Notes: generated from the letters alone by a model not told the origin. DNA of 64,000 nucleotides from Flavobacterium hibernum (GCF_000832125.1 NZ_JPRK01000002.1:1-64000); one strand, 5' to 3'; positions 17,347 to 26,311 are shown, numbered from the stretch's first letter. Made by a program: numbers and translations.

Positions 17347-20142
17347 ATGAAAAAACACATCTTTCTGGGCTATTGCTCACTAGCTTTCTGTACGCTTATT
17401 TCAGCGCAAAATAAATCGGCAAAATTCAATAAAATCAAAGAATTAGGTGGTATCGAAGAGTATTTGTACCAACCCAACGGTATGAATGTTTTACTTTTGC
17501 AAGACAATGCTTCACCGGTTGTAACCGTACAAATTGTGTATCGCGTAGGATCTAAAAATGAAGTTTTAGGAAACACAGGATCGACCCATTTGTTAGAGCA
17601 TTTAATGTTTAAAGGAACACCCACTTTCAACAAAAAAACTGGAACCACCATTACAGATGTTCTACAAAATACCGGCGCACAACTAAATGCCACAACCTGG
17701 TACGACAGAACCAATTATTTTGAAACACTACCAAGTGATAAAATAGCATTGGCACTTCAAATTGAAGCCGACAGAATGCGAAATTCTTTATTATTAAAAG
17801 AAGATAAAGAAGCCGAAATGACTGTAGTTCGTAACGAATTCGAACGAGGCGAAAACAATCCAAACAGTTTATTAGATAAAGAAATCTGGGCAGCAGCCTA
17901 TATTGCACATCCGTACCATCATTCGACTATAGGTTGGAAATCAGACATTGAAAAAGCGCCAATAGAAGTCCTGCGTAATTTCTACAACACCTATTACTGG
18001 CCAGACAATGCAACATTAACCATTATAGGCGATTTTAAAAAAGAGAACGTTTTTGAACTTATCGAACAATACTTTGGTAAAATAACAAAAGCACCAAACG
18101 CAATGCCGCAACCTTATACCGAAGAACCACAACAATACGGTCCGCGTAAAATTGTAGTGAGAAAACCGGGAGAATTAGGCGTTGTAAACAAAGCCTTTAA
18201 AATACCAGGAGCTCTTAATGAAGATTTACCAGCGTTGAATATACTTGCAGAAATAATAGGTTCAGGACCTTCGGCTATTTTAAACAAAACATTTGTAGAC
18301 ACCCGTTTAGGAATTTATGCCTACTCAAGTGCTACAAATTTTAAAGAAGTAGGACTTTTTAATATCGGCGTAGGATTTCCAACGACATCAAAACATGAAG
18401 ACATTGATACAAAAATCAATGAAGTAATTGCAAAAATCAAAAAAGAAGGCGTAACCCAAGACGAAGTAAATCGAGTAGTCGCCAATATTAGTGCACAAAC
18501 TATTTTAGCCAGAGATGGTTCAGGCGTAATAGCCTCAGAATTAACAGAAGCTATTGCAGCCGGAGATTGGACTGATTATATTACAGGTGTAGACCGACTT
18601 AAAAAAGTAACACCGGCAGATGTTTTGCGAGTGGCACAAAAATACCTAGTCGAGGATCAAAGTACAACAGGATATTTTATCCCGAAACAAAAGGGAGATC
18701 AAGCACAACAATCGGTGCAAGCCAATAATTTCATGCCAAAAAATGAACCGTTTTATTACAGACATTTAGAAGGTGGACATGAACATGATGAAGCTTCATC
18801 TGCAATTGCATCAGAACAAAAAACTAGAACCAATATCGCTTCTTCATTAGAAGAAACAACAATTGACAAAGCTCCATCAACTTACAAAAGAGAAAAAATA
18901 AGTGGAATAGATGTAGTTTCAGTAAAAACATCAGCAAAAGATTTTGTAACCGTAGCGGCAAGTATTTCATTAGGAAATTATGCCAATGAAGGTAAAAACC
19001 TTGCAATTTCTTCGTTAACAGCTTCGATGTTATCAAAAGGAACAACGCTAAACGATAAATTTAAATTCTCAGAAAAACTTCAAAAACTAGGCGTAAACAT
19101 CAGTGTAAACGCATCGACAACCAAAGTAAATATTGGTTTTAAGTGTTTGAAAAAAGATCTGGATCAAGTTGTGACCTTATTAGCCGAAGAACTTAGAAAT
19201 CCATTATTTGATGCCAAAGAATTTGAAAACCTAAAACAACAATTTACAGGAAGTATTCAGCAAAACCTAAACGATCCGGGACAAAGAGGAAGCATTGCAT
19301 TAACACAAGCAATATATCCAAAAGCAAATCCAAATTACAGCACCAGTGTTGAAGAAGATTTGGCAAACGTTAAAAATGCAACATTAGAAGAAGTAAAAGC
19401 ATTTCATAAAAAATATTTTGGACCAGCATCCATGCACTTAGTAATTGTTGGAGATACCGAAGGAGCAAATTTGAATAAATCGTTACAGAAATCCTTCAAG
19501 AATTGGAATGGCGGAATAGTTGAAAACCTGAAGTTTGAAGAAGCTGTAAAAGCCAACGCAAAAACAGAAGTAATAACAATTGCCGAAAAACCAAGTGCCG
19601 AATTATACATTGGACAATACACAGGATTAAAAAGAGCCGATGCAGATTATATTCCATTTTATATTGGAAATTATACACTAGGAGCAGGTTTTGCAGGACG
19701 TTTGATGCAAACCGTACGTGATAATGACGGATTAACATACAATATTTCGTCAGGAATGGGCGGTAATATCAATACAGGCGGATACTGGATGGTAAATGCT
19801 TCATTCAATCCAACCTTGTTTCAAAAAGGATTAGACGCAACCCTAGTTCAGGTTAAAAAATGGGTAAACGACGGAATCACTTTAGAAGAATTGGAAAACA
19901 AGAAAACCAATCTAATAGGAAGTTTTAAAGTAGGAATGGCTACCACAAACGGAATGACCAGAACGATTTTGGGCTTTGTAGAAAGAGGTTTGGAACCAAG
20001 TTATATCGAACAATATCCAAAAGATATCGAGAAAGTAACCTTGAAACAAGTAAACGATGCCATTAAAAAATACATTCAGTTAGACAAACTGATTATCGTA
20101 AAAGCAGGTTCGTTAGATAAAGATGGTAATCCTTTGAAGTAA
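17347..20142 (+). CDS. M16-family zinc peptidase (pitrilysin/PqqL-like), two-module
   Basis: A 931-residue peptidase with a signal peptide (about 1-20). The N-terminal M16 module has the inverted zinc motif H81-L-L-E-H85 in STHLLEHLMFKGT and a downstream VVRNEFERGENNPNS segment holding the third ligand. Two M16_C modules follow in the first half (about 190-370). The second half (about 500-931) repeats the fold without HxxEH, as usual for the inactive half of single-chain M16 enzymes. A histidine-rich linker (HLEGGHEHDE, near 474-483) joins the halves. Such enzymes enclose and cut short, often disulfide-stabilised, peptides in the periplasm. Its place in a SusCD operon suggests that it cuts the imported ligand. 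Confidence 0.92.
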   Translation: MKKHIFLGYCSLAFCTLISAQNKSAKFNKIKELGGIEEYLYQPNGMNVLLLQDNASPVVTVQIVYRVGSKNEVLGNTGSTHLLEHLMFKGTPTFNKKTGTTITDVLQNTGAQLNATTWYDRTNYFETLPSDKIALALQIEADRMRNSLLLKEDKEAEMTVVRNEFERGENNPNSLLDKEIWAAAYIAHPYHHSTIGWKSDIEKAPIEVLRNFYNTYYWPDNATLTIIGDFKKENVFELIEQYFGKITKAPNAMPQPYTEEPQQYGPRKIVVRKPGELGVVNKAFKIPGALNEDLPALNILAEIIGSGPSAILNKTFVDTRLGIYAYSSATNFKEVGLFNIGVGFPTTSKHEDIDTKINEVIAKIKKEGVTQDEVNRVVANISAQTILARDGSGVIASELTEAIAAGDWTDYITGVDRLKKVTPADVLRVAQKYLVEDQSTTGYFIPKQKGDQAQQSVQANNFMPKNEPFYYRHLEGGHEHDEASSAIASEQKTRTNIASSLEETTIDKAPSTYKREKISGIDVVSVKTSAKDFVTVAASISLGNYANEGKNLAISSLTASMLSKGTTLNDKFKFSEKLQKLGVNISVNASTTKVNIGFKCLKKDLDQVVTLLAEELRNPLFDAKEFENLKQQFTGSIQQNLNDPGQRGSIALTQAIYPKANPNYSTSVEEDLANVKNATLEEVKAFHKKYFGPASMHLVIVGDTEGANLNKSLQKSFKNWNGGIVENLKFEEAVKANAKTEVITIAEKPSAELYIGQYTGLKRADADYIPFYIGNYTLGAGFAGRLMQTVRDNDGLTYNISSGMGGNINTGGYWMVNASFNPTLFQKGLDATLVQVKKWVNDGITLEELENKKTNLIGSFKVGMATTNGMTRTILGFVERGLEPSYIEQYPKDIEKVTLKQVNDAIKKYIQLDKLIIVKAGSLDKDGNPLK

Positions 20143-20220
20143 TTTTTTTAAGAAGAAAGAAGAAAGAAGTGAGACGTAAGGTTTCAACATCTTTTAACTG
20201 AGGTTACCCTGCATATTTTT

Positions 20221-20319
20221 GTCATCCCGAGGAACGAGGGATCTCCGTGAGAGGCTCGACAAAGATAGGGATTTACTTTACAGAGTTTCTGGCGGAGATC
20301 CCTCGTTCCTCGGGATGAC
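20221..20319. repeat. Palindromic intergenic repeat, copy A
   Basis: A perfect 27-bp inverted repeat: arms at 20221-20247 and 20293-20319, both built on the core CGAGGAACGAG or its complement, separated by 45 bases. The same core recurs at about 52762, 56211 and 61970. There is no reading frame inside. It behaves like a REP/MITE-type element. Confidence 0.9.
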
Positions 20320-20423
20320 AAGATTGCGATTAAACAAAAACCACAAAAAATATTTTTAATAGTAGTCTTTCATTTTTTAATATTAGGAACTGAATTAGTA
20401 AGCAAATTTCTAAGAAAGACTGT

Positions 20424-20455
20424 AAAAGAGCTGTTGGCAAACAGCTCTTTTTTTA
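20424..20455 (+). terminator. Strong intrinsic terminator upstream of dsbD
   Basis: A perfect 12-bp stem (AAAAGAGCTGTT / AACAGCTCTTTT) with a 4-nt loop GGCA and seven or more T. It lies 281 bases past the M16 stop and 32 bases before the dsbD start, so it separates dsbD from the operon or acts as a leader attenuator. Confidence 0.9.
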
Positions 20456-20486
20456 ATCAAACTTAAAATATCAAAAACAATAAACA

Positions 20487-22487
20487 ATGAAAAATAGCAT
20501 CACAACCTTACTATTGCTTTTGAGTTGCAGTATGTTTGGACAAATGTATAATCCGGTAAAATGGAGTACTTCTGTAGAAAAAATTTCAGATAAAGAATAT
20601 GTCCTAAAAGCCGAAGCAGTGATTCAGTCCGGTTGGCATTTATACGGACAATACATTGAAGAAGGTGGGCCATCGGCGACAGCCTTTACTTTCAAAAATC
20701 CCAAGAAAAACTTTGAGTTAAACGGTAAAACTACCGAAGGAAAAGGACACGAAGTAGTAGATAAAATCTTCAATATGAAAATTAAATATTTTGAAGATAA
20801 AGCACTTTTTACCCAAAAAATAAAATTCACATCAGATCAAATTACAAACATCGCCGCCGAAGTCGAATTTATGGTTTGCGACGATAGTAATTGTTTACCA
20901 CCGTCATCTGAAGAATTGACTTTTAAAATACCAAATTCAAAAAAGGTGGCTTCCGCCGAAGAAACCGCAGCAACAAAAGATTCAGCAATTGTTGACGAAA
21001 AAGCCACTATAGAAAAAGTAGAAAAAGAAGAAAAAACAGTTTCAAGTCCAGCTAAGAAAAAAGATTCCAGAGGTTTAATAAGTATTTTTATTATAGCATT
21101 TTTATCAGGTTTTGCAGCTTTATTGACACCTTGTGTTTTTCCAATGATTCCAATGACTGTAAGTTATTTTACCAAACAAAGTAAAACCAAAGCGGCAGGA
21201 ATAAGAAATGCTTTGATTTACGGATTTTCAATTATCATTATTTATGTTTTATTGGGTTCAATTGTAACAGCAGTTTTTGGTGCAGATTCTTTAAATGCAC
21301 TTTCGACCAATGTTTGGTTCAACCTTATATTCTTTGTTTTATTAGTTGTCTTTGCAGTTTCTTTTTTAGGAGCTTTCGAAATTATGTTACCAAATGCATT
21401 AGCAAACAAAGTCGATTCGCAAGCAGATAGAGGAGGATTAATTGGGATTTTCTTTATGGCTCTTGCCTTGGCAATTGTTTCCTTTTCTTGTACAGGACCA
21501 ATTGTAGGAACTTTATTGGTCGAAGCAGCATCAAAAGGTGGTATTGCGCCAATTGTTGGAATGTTAGGATTTTCGACAGCAATTGCGTTGCCGTTTTCAT
21601 TGTTTGCAGCATTTCCGGGTTGGTTAAATGCTTTGCCAAAATCTGGCGGATGGCTGAATACGGTAAAAGTAGTTTTGGGATTTTTGGAATTGGCTTTAGC
21701 ATTCAAATTTTTATCAAATGCCGATTTGGTTTTGCAATTGCATTGGCTGGAAAGAGAAGTTTTTTTAACGATTTGGATTGCCGTTTTTGGAACGTTGGCT
21801 TTCTATTTATTCGGAAAAATTACTTTACCGCACGATTCTCCATTAAATCATATTTCGGTTGGAAGATTAAGTTTTGGACTCATCGTTTTATCCTTTACCA
21901 TTTACCTAATTCCGGGACTTTGGGGTGCACCTTTAAAATTAATTAGCGGATTTGCGCCTCCAATGCAATATAGTGAATCGCCAGAAGGATTTGGAGGATC
22001 TAAGAGTTCAGGAGAAACAAAATCAGTTTTACCTGACGGAGCAGAATTTGGTCCGCAAAACATTATTACTTTTCATGATTATCAGAAAGGAATGGAATTC
22101 GCAAAGAAAAACGGAAAACCAGTTTTACTTGATTTTACAGGTTATGCGTGCGTAAATTGTAGAAAAATGGAAGAGTTAGTTTGGTCAGATGCTAAAGTTT
22201 TGAACGTTTTAAAAAATAATGTAGTTTTAATTTCATTGTATGTAGACGACAAAAAAGAGTTGCCGGAAAACGAACAATATGTCTCAGAAACTACTGGAAA
22301 AAAAATCAAAACAATTGGGAACAAATGGAGCGATTTACAAATTAAAACCTATAAAGCAAATGCACAACCTTATTACGTAATTGTAGATCACAATAGCGCA
22401 AACTTGGTCGAACCATCTGCATATAATCCTGATATTGAAGATTATTACAATTGGTTGAATTCTGGAATACAAAAATTTAAAAAATAA
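20487..22487 (+). CDS. dsbD: Thiol:disulfide interchange protein DsbD
   Basis: A 666-residue inner-membrane reductant conduit with all three parts. After a signal peptide, the periplasmic alpha domain (about 20-150) contains a cysteine pair in VCDDSNCLPPS. The beta domain (about 190-480) has eight membrane helices with the redox cysteines C216 (LLTPCVFPMIP) and C335 (FSCTGPIVG). The C-terminal gamma thioredoxin domain has C555-V-N-C558 (GYACVNCRKME). It moves electrons from cytoplasmic thioredoxin to periplasmic acceptors, here plausibly the two TlpA-like proteins upstream. A 22-base gap to the next gene implies co-transcription with it. Confidence 0.95.
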   Translation: MKNSITTLLLLLSCSMFGQMYNPVKWSTSVEKISDKEYVLKAEAVIQSGWHLYGQYIEEGGPSATAFTFKNPKKNFELNGKTTEGKGHEVVDKIFNMKIKYFEDKALFTQKIKFTSDQITNIAAEVEFMVCDDSNCLPPSSEELTFKIPNSKKVASAEETAATKDSAIVDEKATIEKVEKEEKTVSSPAKKKDSRGLISIFIIAFLSGFAALLTPCVFPMIPMTVSYFTKQSKTKAAGIRNALIYGFSIIIIYVLLGSIVTAVFGADSLNALSTNVWFNLIFFVLLVVFAVSFLGAFEIMLPNALANKVDSQADRGGLIGIFFMALALAIVSFSCTGPIVGTLLVEAASKGGIAPIVGMLGFSTAIALPFSLFAAFPGWLNALPKSGGWLNTVKVVLGFLELALAFKFLSNADLVLQLHWLEREVFLTIWIAVFGTLAFYLFGKITLPHDSPLNHISVGRLSFGLIVLSFTIYLIPGLWGAPLKLISGFAPPMQYSESPEGFGGSKSSGETKSVLPDGAEFGPQNIITFHDYQKGMEFAKKNGKPVLLDFTGYACVNCRKMEELVWSDAKVLNVLKNNVVLISLYVDDKKELPENEQYVSETTGKKIKTIGNKWSDLQIKTYKANAQPYYVIVDHNSANLVEPSAYNPDIEDYYNWLNSGIQKFKK

Positions 22488-22509
22488 TTGTTTTTATAAA
22501 AAGAGCGCA

Positions 22510-24009
22510 ATGGAAACCGTTATAGAAAAAGCTACTACAACAAAATTAGAACAATTTTTTTCTAAGTTTAGAGGAAATACAATTGGCGTAAATCACACGT
22601 TCGAATCTGAGTATGGAACACAAAAACTTCTGTATGCAGATTGGATCGCCAGCGGACGATTATACATACCAATTGAAGATATAATGCTGAATAAAATTGG
22701 GCCAATGATTGCCAATACACATTCGTTTTCAAGCGAAACCGGTAAAGCATCTACATATGCCTATCAACATGCTAGGAACCTAATTAAAAAGCATGTAAAT
22801 GCTAATAATGCCGATTGTTTGGTAACTACTGGAACAGGAATGACAGCAGCTTTATCAAAATTGCAACGCATTATGGGGCTTCGTTCTCATGACAATATTT
22901 ACAATGTAAACTTAAAGTTTGATGACGAAAGACCAGTTGTTTTTATTACACATATGGAACATCATTCTAATCAGGTTCCGTGGTATGAAACCATTGCCGA
23001 TGTTGCGATTTTACCTGCTAATGAACATAATTTGGTTGATCCAAAAATTTTGGCAGAAGAAATTAAAAAGTACAAAAATAGGAGTGTAAAAATAGGTTCG
23101 TTTACAGCTTGTTCTAACGTAACAGGAATTATTACGCCTTATCACGAACTCGCCAAAATTATGCATCAAAACGGTGGCTATTGTTTTGTTGATTTTGCGG
23201 CTTCGGCGCCTTACGTTTCTATTAATATGCATCCCGAAGATCCCGAAGAACAATTGGATGCCATTTTCTTTTCGCCTCATAAATTTTTGGGAGGGCCTGG
23301 AACTTGTGGAGTTTTGGTTTTTAATGAAAAATTATACAAGTCAAATTTTCCTGACAATCCCGGTGGAGGAAACGTAAAATGTACCAATCCTTGGGGCGAA
23401 TATCATTATAGCGATGCGATAGAAGTAAAGGAAGATGGTGGAACTCCAGGATTTTTGCAAGTAATGAGAACGGCTCTTTGTTTAGAATTAAAAGAACAAA
23501 TGGGTATCGTGAATATGAAAAATAGAGAAAAAGAATTGCTAAATCTTTGTTATTCAAAACTTCAAAAAATTGATGGATTATCTATTTTGGGCGATTTAAA
23601 TACCGAAAGAATTGGTTGCGTTTCTTTTACAATTTCAAACATTCATTACAATTTAATTGTTAGACTTTTAAACGATCGTTTTGGAATTCAGGTTCGTGGC
23701 GGTTGGTCTTGTGCGAGTACTTATGCCCATTATTTATTTGGAATTGATGAAGAACAATCTGCTGAAATGACAAAAGAACTTCTTCAGAAAAATTTAAGTA
23801 ATAAACCGGGTTGGGTTCGCATTTCTTTACATCCAACAATGACAAACGATGAACTTTTGTTTATTTGCAATGCTATAGAAAAAGTTGCTTTTTATTATAA
23901 AGAATGGCAGGAAGCTTATAAATACAATGCAACAAATAATGAGTTCGAAAGTATCGTAAATAAAGAAACCATTGCGCAAGATGTTCAGGAATGGTTTTCG
24001 ATGGAGTAA
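22510..24009 (+). CDS. Class V aminotransferase, cysteine desulfurase-like
   Basis: A 499-residue PLP enzyme without signal peptide. The fold-type I, class V motifs are present: HMEHHSNQVPW (PLP-stacking His region), VDFAASAPY with the cofactor Asp, and the Schiff-base K258 in FFSPHKFLGGPGTCG. A late RGGWSCAS places C401 where SufS/CsdA enzymes have their catalytic cysteine (usually HxCAQ). This supports a desulfurase or selenocysteine-lyase-like role, but the longer C-terminus (to 499 rather than about 405) and the altered motif leave other eliminations possible. It shares a transcript with dsbD, so it may use cysteine-rich or sulfur-containing products of this locus in the cytoplasm. Confidence 0.85.
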   Translation: METVIEKATTTKLEQFFSKFRGNTIGVNHTFESEYGTQKLLYADWIASGRLYIPIEDIMLNKIGPMIANTHSFSSETGKASTYAYQHARNLIKKHVNANNADCLVTTGTGMTAALSKLQRIMGLRSHDNIYNVNLKFDDERPVVFITHMEHHSNQVPWYETIADVAILPANEHNLVDPKILAEEIKKYKNRSVKIGSFTACSNVTGIITPYHELAKIMHQNGGYCFVDFAASAPYVSINMHPEDPEEQLDAIFFSPHKFLGGPGTCGVLVFNEKLYKSNFPDNPGGGNVKCTNPWGEYHYSDAIEVKEDGGTPGFLQVMRTALCLELKEQMGIVNMKNREKELLNLCYSKLQKIDGLSILGDLNTERIGCVSFTISNIHYNLIVRLLNDRFGIQVRGGWSCASTYAHYLFGIDEEQSAEMTKELLQKNLSNKPGWVRISLHPTMTNDELLFICNAIEKVAFYYKEWQEAYKYNATNNEFESIVNKETIAQDVQEWFSME

Positions 24010-24034
24010 GTCACTTTATTTGAATTTAACTTAC

Positions 24035-24077
24035 AATGGTTTGAATTAAATTTATTTCTTAATTCAAACCATTTTTT
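24035..24077 (+). terminator. Terminator of dsbD-aminotransferase operon
   Basis: A perfect 15-bp stem (24035-24049 with 24059-24073) with a 9-nt loop and a T run. It closes locus 1, 26 bases after the aminotransferase stop. Confidence 0.9.
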
Positions 24078-24278
24078 CTAAATCTGGATAAATCAATTGG
24101 TTAGAGTGCTTAATTTTTAAGTCAGAATAATCATTAATTTCAGAATTAGAATTGTCAATAATTTATGATTTCAGAATAACTTTTAAAGTCAAAAGCATTT
24201 TTTTGATTGAATCATGTTTTGGGTTTTAACATAAAAAATGTTTAATATTGCTTTTTGGATCTTCACTTCGCCTAAAAA

Positions 24279-24848
24279 ATGTCTGTTTATAACAAATATG
24301 ATGATCATACTTTAATTACTCTTCTTAAGGAAGATAATCAATTAGCGTATACAGAAATTTTTGAGCGATATTCTAGAATTTTAGTCAATAATGCGTACAA
24401 AGTACTTGGTAATCAGGATGAAGCGAATGATATTGTTCAGGAAATATTTTTAAGTATTTGGAACAAAAGATACGAATTGGCAATTACAGGTTCTCTATCT
24501 TCTTACTTATACAAAGCAACAAAAAACAGAATATTAAATCATATCGCACACGAAAAAGTAGTTTCGCGTTATGCAGATTCCATTTCAAATTTTATCGAAA
24601 ATGACTACATTTTAGCAGATTCGAAAATTAGAGAGCAAGAATTAGAAGCCATAATTGCAAAAGAAATTGCTTTACTTCCCGAAAAAATGCGCGAAGTTTT
24701 TTTATTACGAAAAGTCGAAGAGCTTTCGTATGATGAAATTGCACTTCAATTAAACATTACAGATAAAACAGCCAAGCAACAAGTCTACAATTCGCTAAAA
24801 ATACTAAGAGAAAAACTCAAGTCCTTAGTAAGTGTTTTTATTTGGTAA
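24279..24848 (+). CDS. ECF sigma factor, FecI-like (locus 2)
   Basis: A 189-residue sigma factor: region 2 at about 20-90 (AYTEIFERYSRILVNNAYKVLGNQDEANDIVQEIFLSIWNKR), region 4 at about 125-180 (LLPEKMREVFLLRKVEELSYDEIALQLNITDKTAKQQVYNSLKIL). It is only distantly similar to the sigma factor at 7398-8003, so the two loci should have separate promoters. FecR follows on the same strand after 195 bases that contain a pair of direct repeats. Confidence 0.93.
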   Translation: MSVYNKYDDHTLITLLKEDNQLAYTEIFERYSRILVNNAYKVLGNQDEANDIVQEIFLSIWNKRYELAITGSLSSYLYKATKNRILNHIAHEKVVSRYADSISNFIENDYILADSKIREQELEAIIAKEIALLPEKMREVFLLRKVEELSYDEIALQLNITDKTAKQQVYNSLKILREKLKSLVSVFIW

Positions 24849-24893
24849 ATTATAATAATACTTATTGTTAATTTCTGTGGCAAAATCTTCTCG

Positions 24894-25012
24894 TAACTGT
24901 CTTATTTATAGTTATAAAATAACGTTAGTTTGATTTTGTTAATGATATAATAATATTTTTTTAATTTTTTTTCGTCATTATCTATGACAAAAGTACTTTC
25001 TAACTGTCTTAT
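24894..25012. promoter_or_regulatory. Paired direct repeats upstream of fecR (locus 2)
   Basis: The 12-mer TAACTGTCTTAT occurs at 24894-24905 and 25001-25012, 107 bases apart. Each copy has TGRCAAAA starting about 17 bases upstream. A two-part motif at fixed spacing is what an ECF promoter looks like, and the second copy lies about 32 bases before the fecR start codon. Confidence 0.4.
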
Positions 25013-25043
25013 ATAAAACAGGACAAAATATCGTGTTGTAATT

Positions 25044-26177
25044 ATGAAGGAAAATGAAATTTTAGCATTGCTACAAAAATACCAAGAAGGAACCTTATCT
25101 AATGAAGATCAGGATAAACTCGATGCGTGGTATTTACACAAAGCTTCTACAAGCAATTTGCAGCTTAGCGACTATGAACTTGAGGATAGTTACGAATTGC
25201 TAAAATCGAAATTGCCATTGCAGGCAGAACCAAAAGTAATTCGCCTTTGGCCACGTGTTGCTGTTGCTGCTTCGATCGCTTTGTTATTGGGTACAGGAAT
25301 ATTTTATTTTACAAAACCAAAAGAACAAATTATTCAGGTTACCGAAAAAGCACAGGAAATTGCTCCGGGTGGAACCCGTGGAATCCTGACACTTTCAAAC
25401 GGAAAGCAAATTATATTGGCGAATATTTCGGCAAAAGATACCATTGCTAAAGAAGGCGAAGAAGTTACCATTAAAATGGGCGCAAACGGAGTTATTACCT
25501 ATATCATAAATCCAGACGCCGATGCTTCAAAAAATAATCCTAACGCATTCAATACTTTATCAACACCAACAGGAGGACAGTATAATATTGTTTTGGCAGA
25601 TGGTACAAAAGTATATCTAAACGCAGTTTCATCAATTAAATATCCAACTCAGTTTAATGGAGATAAAAGACTGGTTGAGTTAGAAGGTGAAGCTTATTTT
25701 GAAGTCGCCAAGAATAAAAACAAACCCTTTATTGTAAAATCAGACAATCAGTCTATAGAAGTTTTAGGAACTCACTTTAACGTACACGCTTACGCAAATG
25801 AATCAGTTGTAAAAACTACTTTATTAGAAGGAAGTGTTGCGGTAAGTTTTAAAAATCAAAAATCAATTCTAAAACCCGGACAACAATCGAATGTATCTGA
25901 CAACTTTACTAAAATTAAAATTAGAGAAGTAGATACTGACGAAGCTATTGCCTGGAAAAATGGTCGTTTTAAATTTGACAATGCCGATTTAAAAACGGTA
26001 ATGAGACAATTGGAACGCTGGTACGGAATTAAAGTAGAATATCGCGGAGATGTTTCGGATGTGAGATTTAGCGGCGGAACGTTTATGAATAAAAATTTGT
26101 CTGAAGTATTAAAAGTACTTGAGCTTAGTAATATAAAATTTAAGGTAGAAGGAAGAACCATTATAGTTTATCCCTAA
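25044..26177 (+). CDS. FecR-family anti-sigma factor (locus 2)
   Basis: A 377-residue membrane regulator: cytoplasmic sigma-binding head (about 1-65), one transmembrane helix at about 69-90 (VAVAASIALLLGTGIFYF), periplasmic FecR domain at about 170-280 (GQYNIVLADGTKVYLNAVSSIKYPTQF, GEAYFEVAKNKNKPFIV, VLGTHFNVHAY), and DUF4974 at the end (FKFDNADLKTVMRQLERWYGIKVEY). It should hold the sigma factor of locus 2 inactive until the SusC/STN receptor signals. Its FecR domain is closer to the consensus than that of locus 1. Confidence 0.93.
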   Translation: MKENEILALLQKYQEGTLSNEDQDKLDAWYLHKASTSNLQLSDYELEDSYELLKSKLPLQAEPKVIRLWPRVAVAASIALLLGTGIFYFTKPKEQIIQVTEKAQEIAPGGTRGILTLSNGKQIILANISAKDTIAKEGEEVTIKMGANGVITYIINPDADASKNNPNAFNTLSTPTGGQYNIVLADGTKVYLNAVSSIKYPTQFNGDKRLVELEGEAYFEVAKNKNKPFIVKSDNQSIEVLGTHFNVHAYANESVVKTTLLEGSVAVSFKNQKSILKPGQQSNVSDNFTKIKIREVDTDEAIAWKNGRFKFDNADLKTVMRQLERWYGIKVEYRGDVSDVRFSGGTFMNKNLSEVLKVLELSNIKFKVEGRTIIVYP

Positions 26178-26218
26178 TTTTAAATTTACCCTATTATATT
26201 GAGATTATAAACTAAAAA

Positions 26219-26245
26219 ACCAGAGGCAGTTGCGATGCTTCTGGT
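26219..26245 (+). other. Hairpin between fecR and susC (locus 2)
   Basis: A 10-bp stem with one G-U pair (ACCAGAGGCA / TGCTTCTGGT) and a 7-nt loop lies about 42 bases after the fecR stop. There is no T run (TGTTAAAAAG follows), so it is not a good terminator. It may uncouple fecR and susC expression as a processing site or 5' stabiliser. Confidence 0.45.
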
Positions 26246-26311
26246 TGTTAAAAAGTATATAGTCAATATAAGTTGTCCACCTATTGTTTAACTAAAACCA
26301 AATGTAAATGT

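Larger units (their letters stand above)
20143..20486. other. Intergenic region with palindromic repeat and terminator
   Basis: This 344-base spacer between the M16 peptidase and dsbD holds the palindromic element at 20221-20319 and an intrinsic terminator at 20424-20455. No reading frame of note is present. Confidence 0.8.

Noticed and set aside
20221..20319. Palindrome considered as a transcription terminator
   Set aside because: Stem and loop are far longer than a terminator, there is no T run, and it recurs as a dispersed family; a repeat element fits better, though it may affect transcripts.
21242..21706. 154-residue antisense frame inside dsbD
   Set aside because: Lies opposite the membrane domain; Pro/Asn/Lys-rich composition is that of a shadow frame.
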